Shown: positions 38,924-47,494 of the stretch, one piece after another
How the letters are laid out: each line of letters opens with the position of its first letter
Numbering within the stretch: position 1 is the first letter of the stretch
Assembly (NCBI GenBank): GCA_964531325.1
Contig: CAZHCW010000012.1
Coordinates: 1 to 64,000 of the forward strand
DNA length: 64,000 bases
From: UTCHB3 sp964531325
GTDB lineage: Bacteria > Bacteroidota > Ignavibacteria > Ignavibacteriales > Ignavibacteriaceae
Direction of reading: 5' to 3'
Made by a program: the position numbers and the translations under genes
The notes under the pieces: model-generated
Databases searched by the model: none
What the model was told of the DNA's origin: nothing
Seen by the model: only the letters and a program-made list of their open reading frames with translations

Positions 38924-40579
38924 ATGAGAAAGATTGGCAAAGGTTTTTCAGAAGAAGCCTCTTTCCATATTAAGGAAGATGTTTACAAAGAACTTGTAAG
39001 AAAACTTGAACACGAGAGAAAAATAACCCATAAAGGCGGTGGAGATAAGGCTCTTCAGAAGATGAAGGATAAAGGGAAAATGCCTGCGAGGGAGAGGATT
39101 ACACGACTGATAGACAAAGGCACAAACTTCTTCGAGCTGAATACTTTTGCAGCTCATGGGATGTATGAAGAGTTTGGCGGGGCTCCCGGGTCAGGAACAG
39201 TTTTTGGAATAGGGAAGATTCACGGGCGCGATTGTGTTATTGTGGCTAATGATTCCACTGTTAAAGCAGGCGCATGGTTTCCCATAACCTGCAAAAAAAA
39301 TCTTAGAGCCCAGGAAATTGCGATTGAAAACAGATTGCCTGTTATTTATTTGGTTGACAGTGCCGGAGTGTTCCTGCCTCTTCAGGATGATATTTTCCCC
39401 GATAAAGAACATTTTGGAAGGATTTTCAGGAATAACGCTAAAATGTCAGCTATGGGCATTCCACAAATTGCAGCTATCATGGGGCCCTGTGTTGCAGGTG
39501 GGGCATATCTGCCTATTATGAGTGATGAAGCTTTGATTGTCAGAGGTGAGGGGTCGGTTTTCCTTGCGGGTGCCCATCTCGTAAAAGCAGCTATAGGCGA
39601 AATTACTGACAACGACACACTCGGTGGAGCTGCCGTTCAAAGCAACATTTCGGGTGTTACCGACTATATCATGGAAAATGATGAAGAGTGCATCGATCAG
39701 GTAAGATCGCTAATCGAAAAATTTGGTGCACAACCAAAAGCCGGATTTTCAAGAGAAACCCCAAGACTCCCTGATTTCCCCGAAAAAGAGATTTACGGAA
39801 TCCTTCCGGGTGATGCAATTAAACAATATGATACCTATGAACTGATCGCAAGAATTGTAGATGGTTCAGAGATTGATGAATACAAAGCCGGATATGGTAA
39901 ATCTTTGATCACCGCTTATGCCAGAATTGACGGTTGGGCAGTGGGAATTGTTGCCAACCAGAGGGCAGTGGTTAAGACGGCAAAAGGTGAAATGCAAGTT
40001 GGTGGTGTAATCTACTCCGACAGTGCCGACAAAGCCTCCCGCTTTATCATGAACTGTAATCAAAAAAAGATACCTCTCCTGTTCCTTCAGGATGTTACCG
40101 GGTTTATGGTGGGTACCAAAGCAGAACATGGCGGAATAATTAAAGATGGCGCCAAGATGGTGAATGCGGTTGCAAACAGTGTTGTACCAAAGATTACAAT
40201 TATTGTAGGCAATAGTTACGGAGCGGGGAATTATGCGATGTGTGGAAAGGCTTATGATCCAAGGTTTATATTTGCATATCCTGCAGCAAAAATCAGTGTG
40301 ATGGGTGGAAGTCAGGCAGCTAATGTATTGATGGATATAAAGACAAAGCAGTTTGAAAAAGCCGGAAAAGTGTTGGACGAAGAGACAAAACTAAAAATGT
40401 ATGATGAAATCCGGGACTCTTACGAAAGTAAATCTTCACCACTTTATGCCGCCGCAAGACTGTGGGTTGATGAAGTGATTGATCCCGTAAAAACCCGGGA
40501 ATACATTTCACGAAGCATCGAAGCAGCCAATAACAATCCAAATATCGAAGAGTTTAAGCTGGGAGTGATACAGGTTTAA
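38924..40579 (+). CDS. Acyl-CoA carboxylase, carboxyltransferase (beta) subunit
   Basis: A 551-residue carboxyltransferase of the propionyl-/methylcrotonyl-CoA carboxylase group, which moves carboxyl from biotin to an acyl-CoA. Motifs include LVDSAGVFLPLQDDIFPDKEHFGRIF, GIPQIAAIMGPCVAGGAYLP and the C-terminal GAGNYAMCGKAYDPRFIFAYP. The PDKEHFGRIF stretch is closest to methylcrotonyl-CoA carboxylase beta. No biotin carboxylase/carrier subunit is encoded nearby, so the alpha subunit must be elsewhere. The substrate is therefore not certain. Confidence 0.9.
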   Translation: MRKIGKGFSEEASFHIKEDVYKELVRKLEHERKITHKGGGDKALQKMKDKGKMPARERITRLIDKGTNFFELNTFAAHGMYEEFGGAPGSGTVFGIGKIHGRDCVIVANDSTVKAGAWFPITCKKNLRAQEIAIENRLPVIYLVDSAGVFLPLQDDIFPDKEHFGRIFRNNAKMSAMGIPQIAAIMGPCVAGGAYLPIMSDEALIVRGEGSVFLAGAHLVKAAIGEITDNDTLGGAAVQSNISGVTDYIMENDEECIDQVRSLIEKFGAQPKAGFSRETPRLPDFPEKEIYGILPGDAIKQYDTYELIARIVDGSEIDEYKAGYGKSLITAYARIDGWAVGIVANQRAVVKTAKGEMQVGGVIYSDSADKASRFIMNCNQKKIPLLFLQDVTGFMVGTKAEHGGIIKDGAKMVNAVANSVVPKITIIVGNSYGAGNYAMCGKAYDPRFIFAYPAAKISVMGGSQAANVLMDIKTKQFEKAGKVLDEETKLKMYDEIRDSYESKSSPLYAAARLWVDEVIDPVKTREYISRSIEAANNNPNIEEFKLGVIQV

Positions 40580-40608
40580 TCCAATAATGCAGTAATCCAA
40601 TAATGAGG
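40577..40608 (+). repeat. Stop-anchored tandem octamer array (4 units)
   Basis: Four consecutive 8-base units all begin with TAAT, and the first TAA is the stop codon of the acyl-CoA carboxylase gene. Units alternate between TAATCCAA and TAATGCAG/TAATGAGG. Because 8 is not a multiple of 3, stops appear in all three frames within 24 bases. Confidence 0.75.
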
Positions 40609-40609
40609 A

Positions 40610-40702
40610 GGACGCAGATACACGCAGATTAGACGGAGTTACACAGATACCACGGATTTTTTAGGACGCAGATGCACGCGGATTAGACGGAGTTGCGCAG
40701 AG
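40610..40702 (+). repeat. Imperfect 39-base direct repeat, two copies
   Basis: Copies at 40610-40648 and 40664-40702 match at 34 of 39 positions; four of the five differences are A/G. Each contains internal short repeats (CGCAGAT, ACACAGAT-like units). The spacer includes CACGGATTTTTTAGG. The sequence type recalls low-complexity CAGATT-rich intergenic repeats seen in many genomes. It lies directly after the octamer array and before the heptamer array of the convergent gene. Confidence 0.75.
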
Positions 40703-40708
40703 GGGTTA

Positions 40709-40738
40709 TAATACCTAATACTTAATACTTAATACCTA
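40709..40738 (-). repeat. Stop-anchored tandem heptamer array (4 units)
   Basis: Read on the minus strand from 40738, the TAG stop codon of the thioesterase gene begins the first of four 7-base units (TAGGTAT, TAAGTAT, TAAGTAT, TAGGTAT). Every unit starts with a stop triplet, and period 7 puts them in all three frames. Confidence 0.75.
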
Positions 40739-41152
40739 TATAACTGACCACTTACTTAACAATTCCGGCGTTGGTCGCATTGGTCTGAGGGTATTTTTAT
40801 CTATTGGGCACCAGAGGGAGAGGGCTTCGACGAACACACGGGAGTCTGATTGCCTGTAAATTGTGGTGTATCTTTCGAACAGGTGTTTGCGGGTTTTGCC
40901 GACCCAAGTTTTTACGACTACTGTGTCGCCAAGTTTTGCTGAGTATTTATAATCGATTTCATGTCGTGCGATTACAAATGCAATTGATTGGATAAGGTGA
41001 GGTTCTGCACATGTCATCCAATGATTGATGGCAGCTTCCTGAATCCACTTTACATAAATAAGATTGCCAACATGATTCAGTTGATCAATATGTTCCTGTT
41101 CAACAGGTATAATCATTTCGAAGGGTGTGAGAGAAGTTAATTCATTTTCCAC
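40736..41152 (-). CDS. Acyl-CoA thioesterase, 4HBT (hotdog) family
   Basis: A 138-residue single hotdog domain. The catalytic region IDQLNHVGNLIYVKWIQEAA has the Asp-x3-His-V layout of YbgC/4HBT thioesterases, here with Asp19 and His23, and the central strand reads DYKYSAKLGDTVVVKTWV. It would hydrolyse short acyl-CoA or acyl-ACP thioesters. It is the last gene of a five-gene minus-strand run, starting 8 bases after fmt. Confidence 0.85.
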   Translation of the reverse strand: MENELTSLTPFEMIIPVEQEHIDQLNHVGNLIYVKWIQEAAINHWMTCAEPHLIQSIAFVIARHEIDYKYSAKLGDTVVVKTWVGKTRKHLFERYTTIYRQSDSRVFVEALSLWCPIDKNTLRPMRPTPELLSKWSVI

Positions 41153-41160
41153 AATAACCT

Positions 41161-42057
41161 CTAAAGTTTGTAACCTCTTAAAAACTCATCTGCTGTCATC
41201 CGCTTTTTCCCTTCCGGTTGAATTTCTAGAATCTCCAATGAACCGTTTCCTGTTCCAACAAATATCTGTCGTTTGGTGGTCATAAATTGACCGGTAGAAA
41301 GACTATGTTCTGAGAGAGCTGTTTTATAGACTTTAAAATGTTTTTCATTTAGGATGAAAAAAGCACCCGGGGAAGGAGAAAGTCCTCTTACAAGATTGTG
41401 GATTGAGATAGAATCTTTATTAAAATCGAGTTGGCAGATCTCTTTGGTGATTTTTGGAGCCGGAGATGCGAGGGAGTCATCCTGAGGCAGGAGATGTACC
41501 TTTCCCGAGGCAAGCATTTCAACTGTACTTATTACTAAACCAGCCCCAACATCTGCCATTTTTTCATAAAGGGACCCGAAGTTATCACTTTCTTCGATAT
41601 CCACCTCTTCTTTCAAGTAGATATTACCGGTGTCAACTTTATCAGCAAGTTTAAAAGTTGTGAGACCTGTAACCTTATCCCCGTTTATAATTGACCACTG
41701 GATTGGAGCAGCTCCGCGATATTTTGGGAGTAAAGATCCATGGAGGTTAAAACTTCCCAATCGGGGAAGGTTATAAACAGATGCCGGAAGAATTTTGAAT
41801 GCCACAACTATAAAAAGATCGGCATTTATTTCCTTTAATTGTGTTACAAATTCTTCTGATTTAAGGGACTCAGGTTGAAAAACAGGAATATTGTTATCCA
41901 CTGCAAATTGTTTCACAGGTGAAGGGAGAATCTTTTTTCCGCGACCCTGTTCTTTGTCGGTAACAGTAACAACTGCAACCACCTCATGGGATGTAGCGAT
42001 CAATTTTTCGAGACATCTTACTGCGATTGTGGGAGACCCGAAAAAAACAATTTTCAT
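41161..42057 (-). CDS. fmt: Methionyl-tRNA formyltransferase
   Basis: Formylates initiator Met-tRNA using 10-formyl-tetrahydrofolate. The 298-residue protein has an N-terminal Rossmann-like domain with the catalytic triad Asn104, His106 (SFNLHGSLLPKYRGAAPIQW) and Asp142 (KVDTGNI), and a C-terminal OB-fold domain for tRNA binding. It overlaps def by one base; def-fmt pairing is the usual arrangement, since the deformylase removes the group later. Confidence 0.95.
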   Translation of the reverse strand: MKIVFFGSPTIAVRCLEKLIATSHEVVAVVTVTDKEQGRGKKILPSPVKQFAVDNNIPVFQPESLKSEEFVTQLKEINADLFIVVAFKILPASVYNLPRLGSFNLHGSLLPKYRGAAPIQWSIINGDKVTGLTTFKLADKVDTGNIYLKEEVDIEESDNFGSLYEKMADVGAGLVISTVEMLASGKVHLLPQDDSLASPAPKITKEICQLDFNKDSISIHNLVRGLSPSPGAFFILNEKHFKVYKTALSEHSLSTGQFMTTKRQIFVGTGNGSLEILEIQPEGKKRMTADEFLRGYKL

Positions 42058-42611
42058 TAGTCGCGTTCTCTTTCGGTGACGGGGTAGTCAACCTCAATTT
42101 TTCTGTTTTTTATTCTGATCAGTTCTCTTTTAAGTTTTTTCTGTTGATCTTCGGGGATTCGATCGGTAAAGTAGATACCTTGCAGATGGTCATATTCATG
42201 TTGGATTACTCTTGCGAGGAAGTCATCAGCTTCGAGAATTTGGTCGTTAAATTCGAGGTCTTTGAACTGAATCTTAATTTTTTTAGGTCGTAAAACTTCA
42301 GCTCTTACATCGGGGATACTGAGGCACCCTTCATCGTATGAAACAGTTTCTTCAGATCTTTCAACAATTTTTGGATTGATGAACACACGGGGTTTTTCGT
42401 TGGGGTAGTCTTTCATCACGGATATATCAACCACAAAAACAGACTTTAAAGAGCCCACCTGATTTGCTGCGAGACCAACACCGGAAGCCTCATGCATCGT
42501 TTCAAACATATCCTTTACGAACTTGACTGTTTCGGGATCAATTTTTTGAACCGGGATGGCTTTCTTTCGGAGAATTTTGTCTCCGTACTGATTAACGGGG
42601 ATCTGGGTCAT
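42057..42611 (-). CDS. def: Peptide deformylase
   Basis: Removes the N-formyl group from nascent proteins. The 184-residue metalloenzyme has all three motifs: GVGLAANQVG (44-53), EGCLSIPD with metal ligand Cys96, and QHEYDH with ligands His138 and His142 and catalytic Glu139. It starts 6 bases after the stop of the UDP-xylose synthase gene and shares one base with fmt. Confidence 0.95.
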   Translation of the reverse strand: MTQIPVNQYGDKILRKKAIPVQKIDPETVKFVKDMFETMHEASGVGLAANQVGSLKSVFVVDISVMKDYPNEKPRVFINPKIVERSEETVSYDEGCLSIPDVRAEVLRPKKIKIQFKDLEFNDQILEADDFLARVIQHEYDHLQGIYFTDRIPEDQQKKLKRELIRIKNRKIEVDYPVTERERD

Positions 42612-42617
42612 AGATAA

Positions 42618-43559
42618 TTAAGGTTTTAGTTGATTCTTAAAATAATCGATAGTTTTTAACACACCGGATTTCCGGTCAACCTTTGGAGCCCATCCAAGAA
42701 TTTCAGTAGCTCTCGTGATATCAGGTTGACGAACTTTAGGGTCATCTTCAGGAAGTTCCATAAAAGTAATACTGCTTTTGGTTCCGGTAAGTTCAATAAC
42801 TTCTTCAGCAAACTGTTTAATTGTGATTTCTGCCGGGTTTCCAATGTTTACGGGATACACCTCGTTAGAAAACAGCAACCGCACTAATCCATCAACGAGG
42901 TCATCGACATAACAGAAGCTTCTTGTCTGGGAGCCGTCACCAAAAATTGTTAAAGGTTCATTATTCAGTGCTTGTGAAATAAATGCCGGAAGAGCACGCC
43001 CGTCGTTAAGTCGCATTCTTGGACCATAGGTGTTAAAAATTCTTGCAATTCGTGTTTGAACACCATGATATCTGTTGTATGCCATGGTAAGTGATTCGGC
43101 AAATCTTTTTGCTTCATCATAAACTCCTCTTGGACCCACAGTATTCACATTTCCCCAATAACTTTCAGTTTGTGGGTGGATCAGAGGATCACCATAAACT
43201 TCGGAAGTTGAAGCGAGCAGGAATGTTGCATTTTTCTCCTTCGCCAATCCGAGAGCTTTGTGCGTCCCGAGGGACCCCACTTTAAGGGTTTGGATAGGGA
43301 GTTGGAGATAATCTATCGGGCTTGCGGGTGATGCAAAATGGAGAATATAGTCAACCGGACCCATTACATGGATGAAATTTGTAATATCATGTTTGATGAA
43401 TGAAAAGTCTTCATTACCAAAAAGATGACCGATATTATCGAGACTTCCGGTAATAAGATTATCTATGCAAATTACTTTACAATCTTCAAGAAGAAGTCTG
43501 TCGGCGAGATGTGAACCAAGAAATCCGGCTCCACCTGTGATGACGGCTGTTTTTTTCAT
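42618..43559 (-). CDS. UDP-glucuronate decarboxylase (UDP-xylose synthase) type SDR
   Basis: Extended SDR enzyme that makes UDP-xylose from UDP-glucuronate. The 313-residue sequence has the NAD motif GGAGFLGSH (9-17), catalytic Tyr147 and Lys151 (YDEAKRFAE), and the UXS-typical RIFNTYGPRMRLNDGRALPAF and GDGSQTRSFCYVDDLV. It follows the UDP-glucose dehydrogenase gene with a one-base overlap, giving a two-step UDP-glucose to UDP-xylose route for surface polysaccharide. Confidence 0.92.
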   Translation of the reverse strand: MKKTAVITGGAGFLGSHLADRLLLEDCKVICIDNLITGSLDNIGHLFGNEDFSFIKHDITNFIHVMGPVDYILHFASPASPIDYLQLPIQTLKVGSLGTHKALGLAKEKNATFLLASTSEVYGDPLIHPQTESYWGNVNTVGPRGVYDEAKRFAESLTMAYNRYHGVQTRIARIFNTYGPRMRLNDGRALPAFISQALNNEPLTIFGDGSQTRSFCYVDDLVDGLVRLLFSNEVYPVNIGNPAEITIKQFAEEVIELTGTKSSITFMELPEDDPKVRQPDITRATEILGWAPKVDRKSGVLKTIDYFKNQLKP

Positions 43560-44887
43560 TAATTATTACCTTTAGTGGTTTTTCTTCCGATGCTGTAGTA
43601 GGAGAATCCAAGCTTTTGCATCTCTTTCACTTCATACATGTTTCTTCCATCAAATATTAAAGGTGAATTTAACTTTGATTTTAAAAGAGTAAAGTCAGGT
43701 TTTCTGAACTCACCCCATTCAGTGAAAATGACAAGTGCATCGGCGTCATCAAGAGCGGAATATTTATCTTTAGCATAGGAAATGGTTTCATCAAGATAAA
43801 ACCTGGCATTTTCTGAAGCAACAGGATCATAGGCGGTGATGGAAACGCCTTCATTTAACAGCTTTTTAATAACAGTAACAGAAGGAGCTTCCCTCATGTC
43901 GTCGGTATCCGGTTTGAAAGCCAAACCCCAAACGGCAAGTTTTTTTCCTTTGAGTTCACCATTAAAATGGGAGAATATTTTGTTAAAGAAGCGTGCTCTT
44001 TGTTCTTGATTAATTCTGTCAACTTCTGCAAGCAGAACAAGTTTGGCATCAAAATCAATTGAAGTTTTGATGAGAGCATTAACATCTTTTGGAAAACATG
44101 AGCCACCGTAACCTATTCCCGGGAAGAGGAATTTGTGTCCAATTCTTGTATCGGAACCCATTCCAAGTCTTACAAGATCGATATCAGCCTCAGCTTTTTC
44201 GCAAAAATTGGCAAGATCGTTCATAAAAGTAATTTTGGTAGCGAGGAAACTGTTAGCAGCATATTTTGTTACTTCAGCACTTCTAATGTCCATTTCGATG
44301 ATTGAGTTCCCAAGAGCGACAAAAGGTTCATACAGATCACGAAGCATCTTAAGAGCTTTTTCAGAATCTGAACCGATAACAATCCTGTCCGGTTTCATAA
44401 AATCTTCGACAGCGAATCCTTCTCTGAGGAACTCGGGGTTTGATGCTACTGCAAAATTTTTGATTCCTTTGGCAGTGAGGATACCGAATATTTTTTCTCC
44501 TGTCCCTACGGGTGCGGTGCTTTTATTGATTATTAACTTGAAGTCGTCAGTATCTGAAAGAATATCCCCAAGTTTTCCGGTAATGTTCATTACATGGCTA
44601 AGGTCTGCCGAGCCGTCTTCATCCTGGGGAGTTGGCAGACACAGAAAGATCATGTCGGATGAGAGTGCAGCAGCTTTTAGATCGTCTGTAAATTTAAGCC
44701 GACCGTTATTGAAGTTTCGTGTATAGATTACTTCGAGACCCGGTTCGTAAATTGTAATATGGTTGGAGTTTAATTTTTCAAGTTTATTTTTATCATTATC
44801 TACACAGATAACATTATTTCCCATTTCTGCAAAACAGGTTCCGGAGACAAGACCGACATATCCCGTTCCAATAATAGCTATGTTCAT
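43559..44887 (-). CDS. UDP-glucose 6-dehydrogenase
   Basis: Oxidises UDP-glucose to UDP-glucuronate with two NAD. The 442-residue protein begins with the NAD motif IIGTGYVGLVSGTCFAEMG, carries the catalytic Cys264 in GYGGSCFPKDV, and has the C-terminal AWGLAFKPDTDDMREAPS motif. It is the promoter-proximal gene of the minus-strand ugd, uxs, def, fmt, thioesterase run, so essential formylation genes are downstream of sugar-nucleotide genes. Confidence 0.95.
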   Translation of the reverse strand: MNIAIIGTGYVGLVSGTCFAEMGNNVICVDNDKNKLEKLNSNHITIYEPGLEVIYTRNFNNGRLKFTDDLKAAALSSDMIFLCLPTPQDEDGSADLSHVMNITGKLGDILSDTDDFKLIINKSTAPVGTGEKIFGILTAKGIKNFAVASNPEFLREGFAVEDFMKPDRIVIGSDSEKALKMLRDLYEPFVALGNSIIEMDIRSAEVTKYAANSFLATKITFMNDLANFCEKAEADIDLVRLGMGSDTRIGHKFLFPGIGYGGSCFPKDVNALIKTSIDFDAKLVLLAEVDRINQEQRARFFNKIFSHFNGELKGKKLAVWGLAFKPDTDDMREAPSVTVIKKLLNEGVSITAYDPVASENARFYLDETISYAKDKYSALDDADALVIFTEWGEFRKPDFTLLKSKLNSPLIFDGRNMYEVKEMQKLGFSYYSIGRKTTKGNN

Positions 44888-44921
44888 TAAAATTTTACCT
44901 TTCTGTATAAAATCACAACAA

Positions 44922-44929
44922 CAAATATA
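44922..44929 (-). promoter_or_regulatory. Candidate -7 element (TAnnTTTG) upstream of UDP-glucose dehydrogenase
   Basis: On the minus strand TATATTTG lies 35 bases before the ATG. No well-placed TTG is seen upstream, so this is a partial match to the Bacteroidota promoter. Confidence 0.35.
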
Positions 44930-45017
44930 ACGGTTGAAGGCGAAATAATCAGTTGCAATATGGTTAGCAGACTGATAATTATTAAATTAGCAGATTAGTT
45001 TTTTTCTGAAAGTAGTG

Positions 45018-46175
45018 ATGCAAACCATTCTGTTGTATATCTTTATAATTTCGATGTTCTTTCTGTTTCATACCTATCTTTTTTACCCGGTCATTGTGAA
45101 ATTATATTCACTTATTGCCTCTAAAAAGTTTGTTAAAGATAGAAGTAAGTTGCCAAAAGTATCTGTGCTTATAGCAGCTTATAATGAGGAAAAAGTGATT
45201 CGGGAGACGGTTGAGACTCTTTTGGCATCTGATTATCCGGAAGACAGGTTTGAGGTTATTGTTGGTTCTGATAATTCAAAAGACCGGACACATGAAATAA
45301 TGGAGGAGCTTGCAGCCTCTGATTCTCGGGTAAAATTTTATCCATTTTTTGAGAGGAACGGGAAACCCGGGGTATTAAACAGAATTGAAGAAAAAGCTTT
45401 TGGCGATGTATTGGTGTTTTGTGATTCAAATATACTTTTTGACAAAAACGCACTAATGGAGATGGCATCACTATTTGCTGATAAGCGGGTTGGGGGAGTT
45501 TCAGGTGAAATAAGACTAAAAACGAGTAAAACCGGCAATCAAGAGGGTACATATTGGAAACTTGAGTCGAGAATCAAAGATTCTGAAGGGAAAGTCGGTT
45601 CATTAATTGGAGCCAATGGTGGAATGTATGCAATCAGGCGTGAGCTATATTGGAAGTATCCTGTTGGAGAGACTATACAGGATGATATCCTGATGACATT
45701 AAAGGTGATTGCTGCCGGATATGATTTTACTTATGATACAGCTGCATATTCACACGAGGAGCCAACCGCTACGAATGAAGATGAATTTAAGAGGAAAAAA
45801 AGAATTCAGGTTAGCAATCTGGGGACTTTAAGATATGTTAAAGAGTTTTTGAATCCTTTTGCAGGGTTCACAGCTTTTGCACTCTGGTCACATAAAATAC
45901 TCAGGTGGTTTTCACCACATTTGCTTATTCTTACTATCATAGCTAATTCATTTTTACTTGATTACTCTCCATTTTTTATGTTTAGCATCTATATGATTGC
46001 CGGTACCTTCAACCTGGCAATACTTGGGTATTTTTTTAACAGGGTGGGACAGAGATTTCTGCCGTTCCTGCTTTTTTACTATTTTTACGGCACATTGGGA
46101 GCTCTTTTGGCAGGGTCGTTTAAATATTATTTCAAAAAAACTTCTGCTACCTGGGAGCCAACCAAGCGGATTTAA
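45018..46175 (+). CDS. Family 2 glycosyltransferase, membrane-bound
   Basis: A 385-residue glycosyltransferase with an N-terminal membrane helix, a GT-A domain (KVSVLIAAYNEEKVIRETV, VFCDSNILF as the DxD-like site, ETIQDDILMTLKV as the catalytic ED(D) region, and KRKKRIQVSN in place of QxxRW) and three or four C-terminal helices. It is likely to build an exported polysaccharide or glycolipid. It is divergent from the UDP-glucuronate/UDP-xylose genes, which may feed it. ATG 45018 follows a GTG at 45015; either could be used. Confidence 0.85.
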   Translation: MQTILLYIFIISMFFLFHTYLFYPVIVKLYSLIASKKFVKDRSKLPKVSVLIAAYNEEKVIRETVETLLASDYPEDRFEVIVGSDNSKDRTHEIMEELAASDSRVKFYPFFERNGKPGVLNRIEEKAFGDVLVFCDSNILFDKNALMEMASLFADKRVGGVSGEIRLKTSKTGNQEGTYWKLESRIKDSEGKVGSLIGANGGMYAIRRELYWKYPVGETIQDDILMTLKVIAAGYDFTYDTAAYSHEEPTATNEDEFKRKKRIQVSNLGTLRYVKEFLNPFAGFTAFALWSHKILRWFSPHLLILTIIANSFLLDYSPFFMFSIYMIAGTFNLAILGYFFNRVGQRFLPFLLFYYFYGTLGALLAGSFKYYFKKTSATWEPTKRI

Positions 46176-46222
46176 CATCTTGAGTTCACGATAACAAAAT
46201 TATTTCATACGAGGAACATATT

Positions 46223-46876
46223 ATGACAGAAAAAGTAATAGCCATTGTAGGTATGGGTGGGGGAGTTTCTTTAGGAACCGCTCTGAAATTTGGGAAAGAG
46301 AATTTTATTGTAGCCATGATTGGGAGAAACGGTACCAAATTACGGGATTACAAAGATATTCTTGAAACTCACGGGATCAGATCAGAGTTCTACATAGGAA
46401 ACGCAGCTGATGAGTATTCGCTGAAAGATGCCCTCCGCAGGATTGAGGAAGAGCTTGGAACACCGGATGTGCTTTTTTATAATGTGGCGAACATAAAAAA
46501 ATTAAATATTCTTGATGAAACCACCGACAGCATGTTGTATGACTATAAAATGAATGTGATTGGCGCGGTAATTTCAGCAAATGAAGTTATCCCAGGTATG
46601 AAGAAAAGAGGCACAGGATGCATTTTATTGACCGGTGGCGGGTATGCACTGTACCCCGACCCAAATTCAGGTTCACTCGGAATTGGTAAAGCAGGTATCC
46701 GGAATTTAAGTATGTCTCTATCCAAAGCAATGGAAGGAACGGGTATAATAGTTGGGACAGTTACAATTTGTGGAATTGTTAATGCTACTAATCCGGTTCA
46801 CAACCCTGATAACATCGGTGCTAAATTTTTTGAGATTTATTCCTCCGGTAAAAATGGTGCAGAGATTATCCTTTAA
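46223..46876 (+). CDS. Atypical SDR-family protein lacking the catalytic Tyr
   Basis: A 217-residue Rossmann protein related to short-chain dehydrogenases. The cofactor motif is GMGGGVSLG, and the YNVANIKK strand matches the NNAG position. The active-site segment reads LLTGGGYALYPDPNSGSLGIGKAG: the Lys (156) is kept, but the Tyr expected four residues earlier is Leu152 and the catalytic Ser is replaced by Gly. It may bind NAD(P) without ordinary SDR catalysis. It is shorter than usual (240-260). It sits 47 bases after the glycosyltransferase. Confidence 0.7.
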   Translation: MTEKVIAIVGMGGGVSLGTALKFGKENFIVAMIGRNGTKLRDYKDILETHGIRSEFYIGNAADEYSLKDALRRIEEELGTPDVLFYNVANIKKLNILDETTDSMLYDYKMNVIGAVISANEVIPGMKKRGTGCILLTGGGYALYPDPNSGSLGIGKAGIRNLSMSLSKAMEGTGIIVGTVTICGIVNATNPVHNPDNIGAKFFEIYSSGKNGAEIIL

Positions 46877-46935
46877 TAACACCTTCTGACTGTTGGAGAT
46901 TAGCAACGATATAAGTTTAAACTCAGGAGAGTGAA

Positions 46936-47469
46936 ATGAGAAAAAAAAGAATATTAATCTTCTTTTGCATTCTGTTACCATTAATTGGATGTGGCGGGGA
47001 GGATGAGACCCCTCCCAAGGATGAAAACAGCGAATATGCCACTGTTGAGAGGATTACTGATGGAGACACTTTTTCAGTAATTTTCAATGGGAGGAAGGAA
47101 AAAATTCGATTGATTGGGATTGATACACCCGAATCAAGACGAAATGACCGCTCCAAAAAACAGGGGAAGGAGGAGAGGTTGGATCAAGAGGAGATTGTTG
47201 CGATGGGAAAGGAAGCAAAAGCTTTTATTGCCCGTCAGATAAAAAAAGGAGATAGAGTAAAGTTAGAATTTGATGTTCAGGAGAGGGATAAATATGGCAG
47301 GTTTTTATGTTATGTTTATCTTGCAGATGGCAGAATGTTGAACGAGATAATGATAGGCGAAGGTTATGCTTATCCTTTAACAATTGCGCCCAATGTAAAA
47401 TACGAATCAACATTCAGGGAGGCATTTGTTAGTGCGAGAGAAAACAGCAAAGGGCTCTGGAATAAATAA
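46936..47469 (+). CDS. Thermonuclease-family (SNase) lipoprotein
   Basis: A 177-residue lipoprotein nuclease. The lipobox LIGC places the lipidated Cys at 19. The SNase domain keeps the catalytic set Arg58, Asp63, Thr64, Glu66 (RLIGIDTPES) and Arg122 (DKYGRFL). It would cleave DNA/RNA at the cell envelope with calcium, perhaps for nutrient scavenging. Ribosome-binding site CAGGAGAG lies ahead of ATG 46936. Confidence 0.92.
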   Translation: MRKKRILIFFCILLPLIGCGGEDETPPKDENSEYATVERITDGDTFSVIFNGRKEKIRLIGIDTPESRRNDRSKKQGKEERLDQEEIVAMGKEAKAFIARQIKKGDRVKLEFDVQERDKYGRFLCYVYLADGRMLNEIMIGEGYAYPLTIAPNVKYESTFREAFVSARENSKGLWNK

Positions 47470-47494
47470 AAGGTTTATTCCATCTTTTTTAATG

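Noticed and set aside
40577..40738. Possible CRISPR array
   Set aside because: Units are 7-8 and 39 bases, without regular unique spacers, and no cas genes are present.
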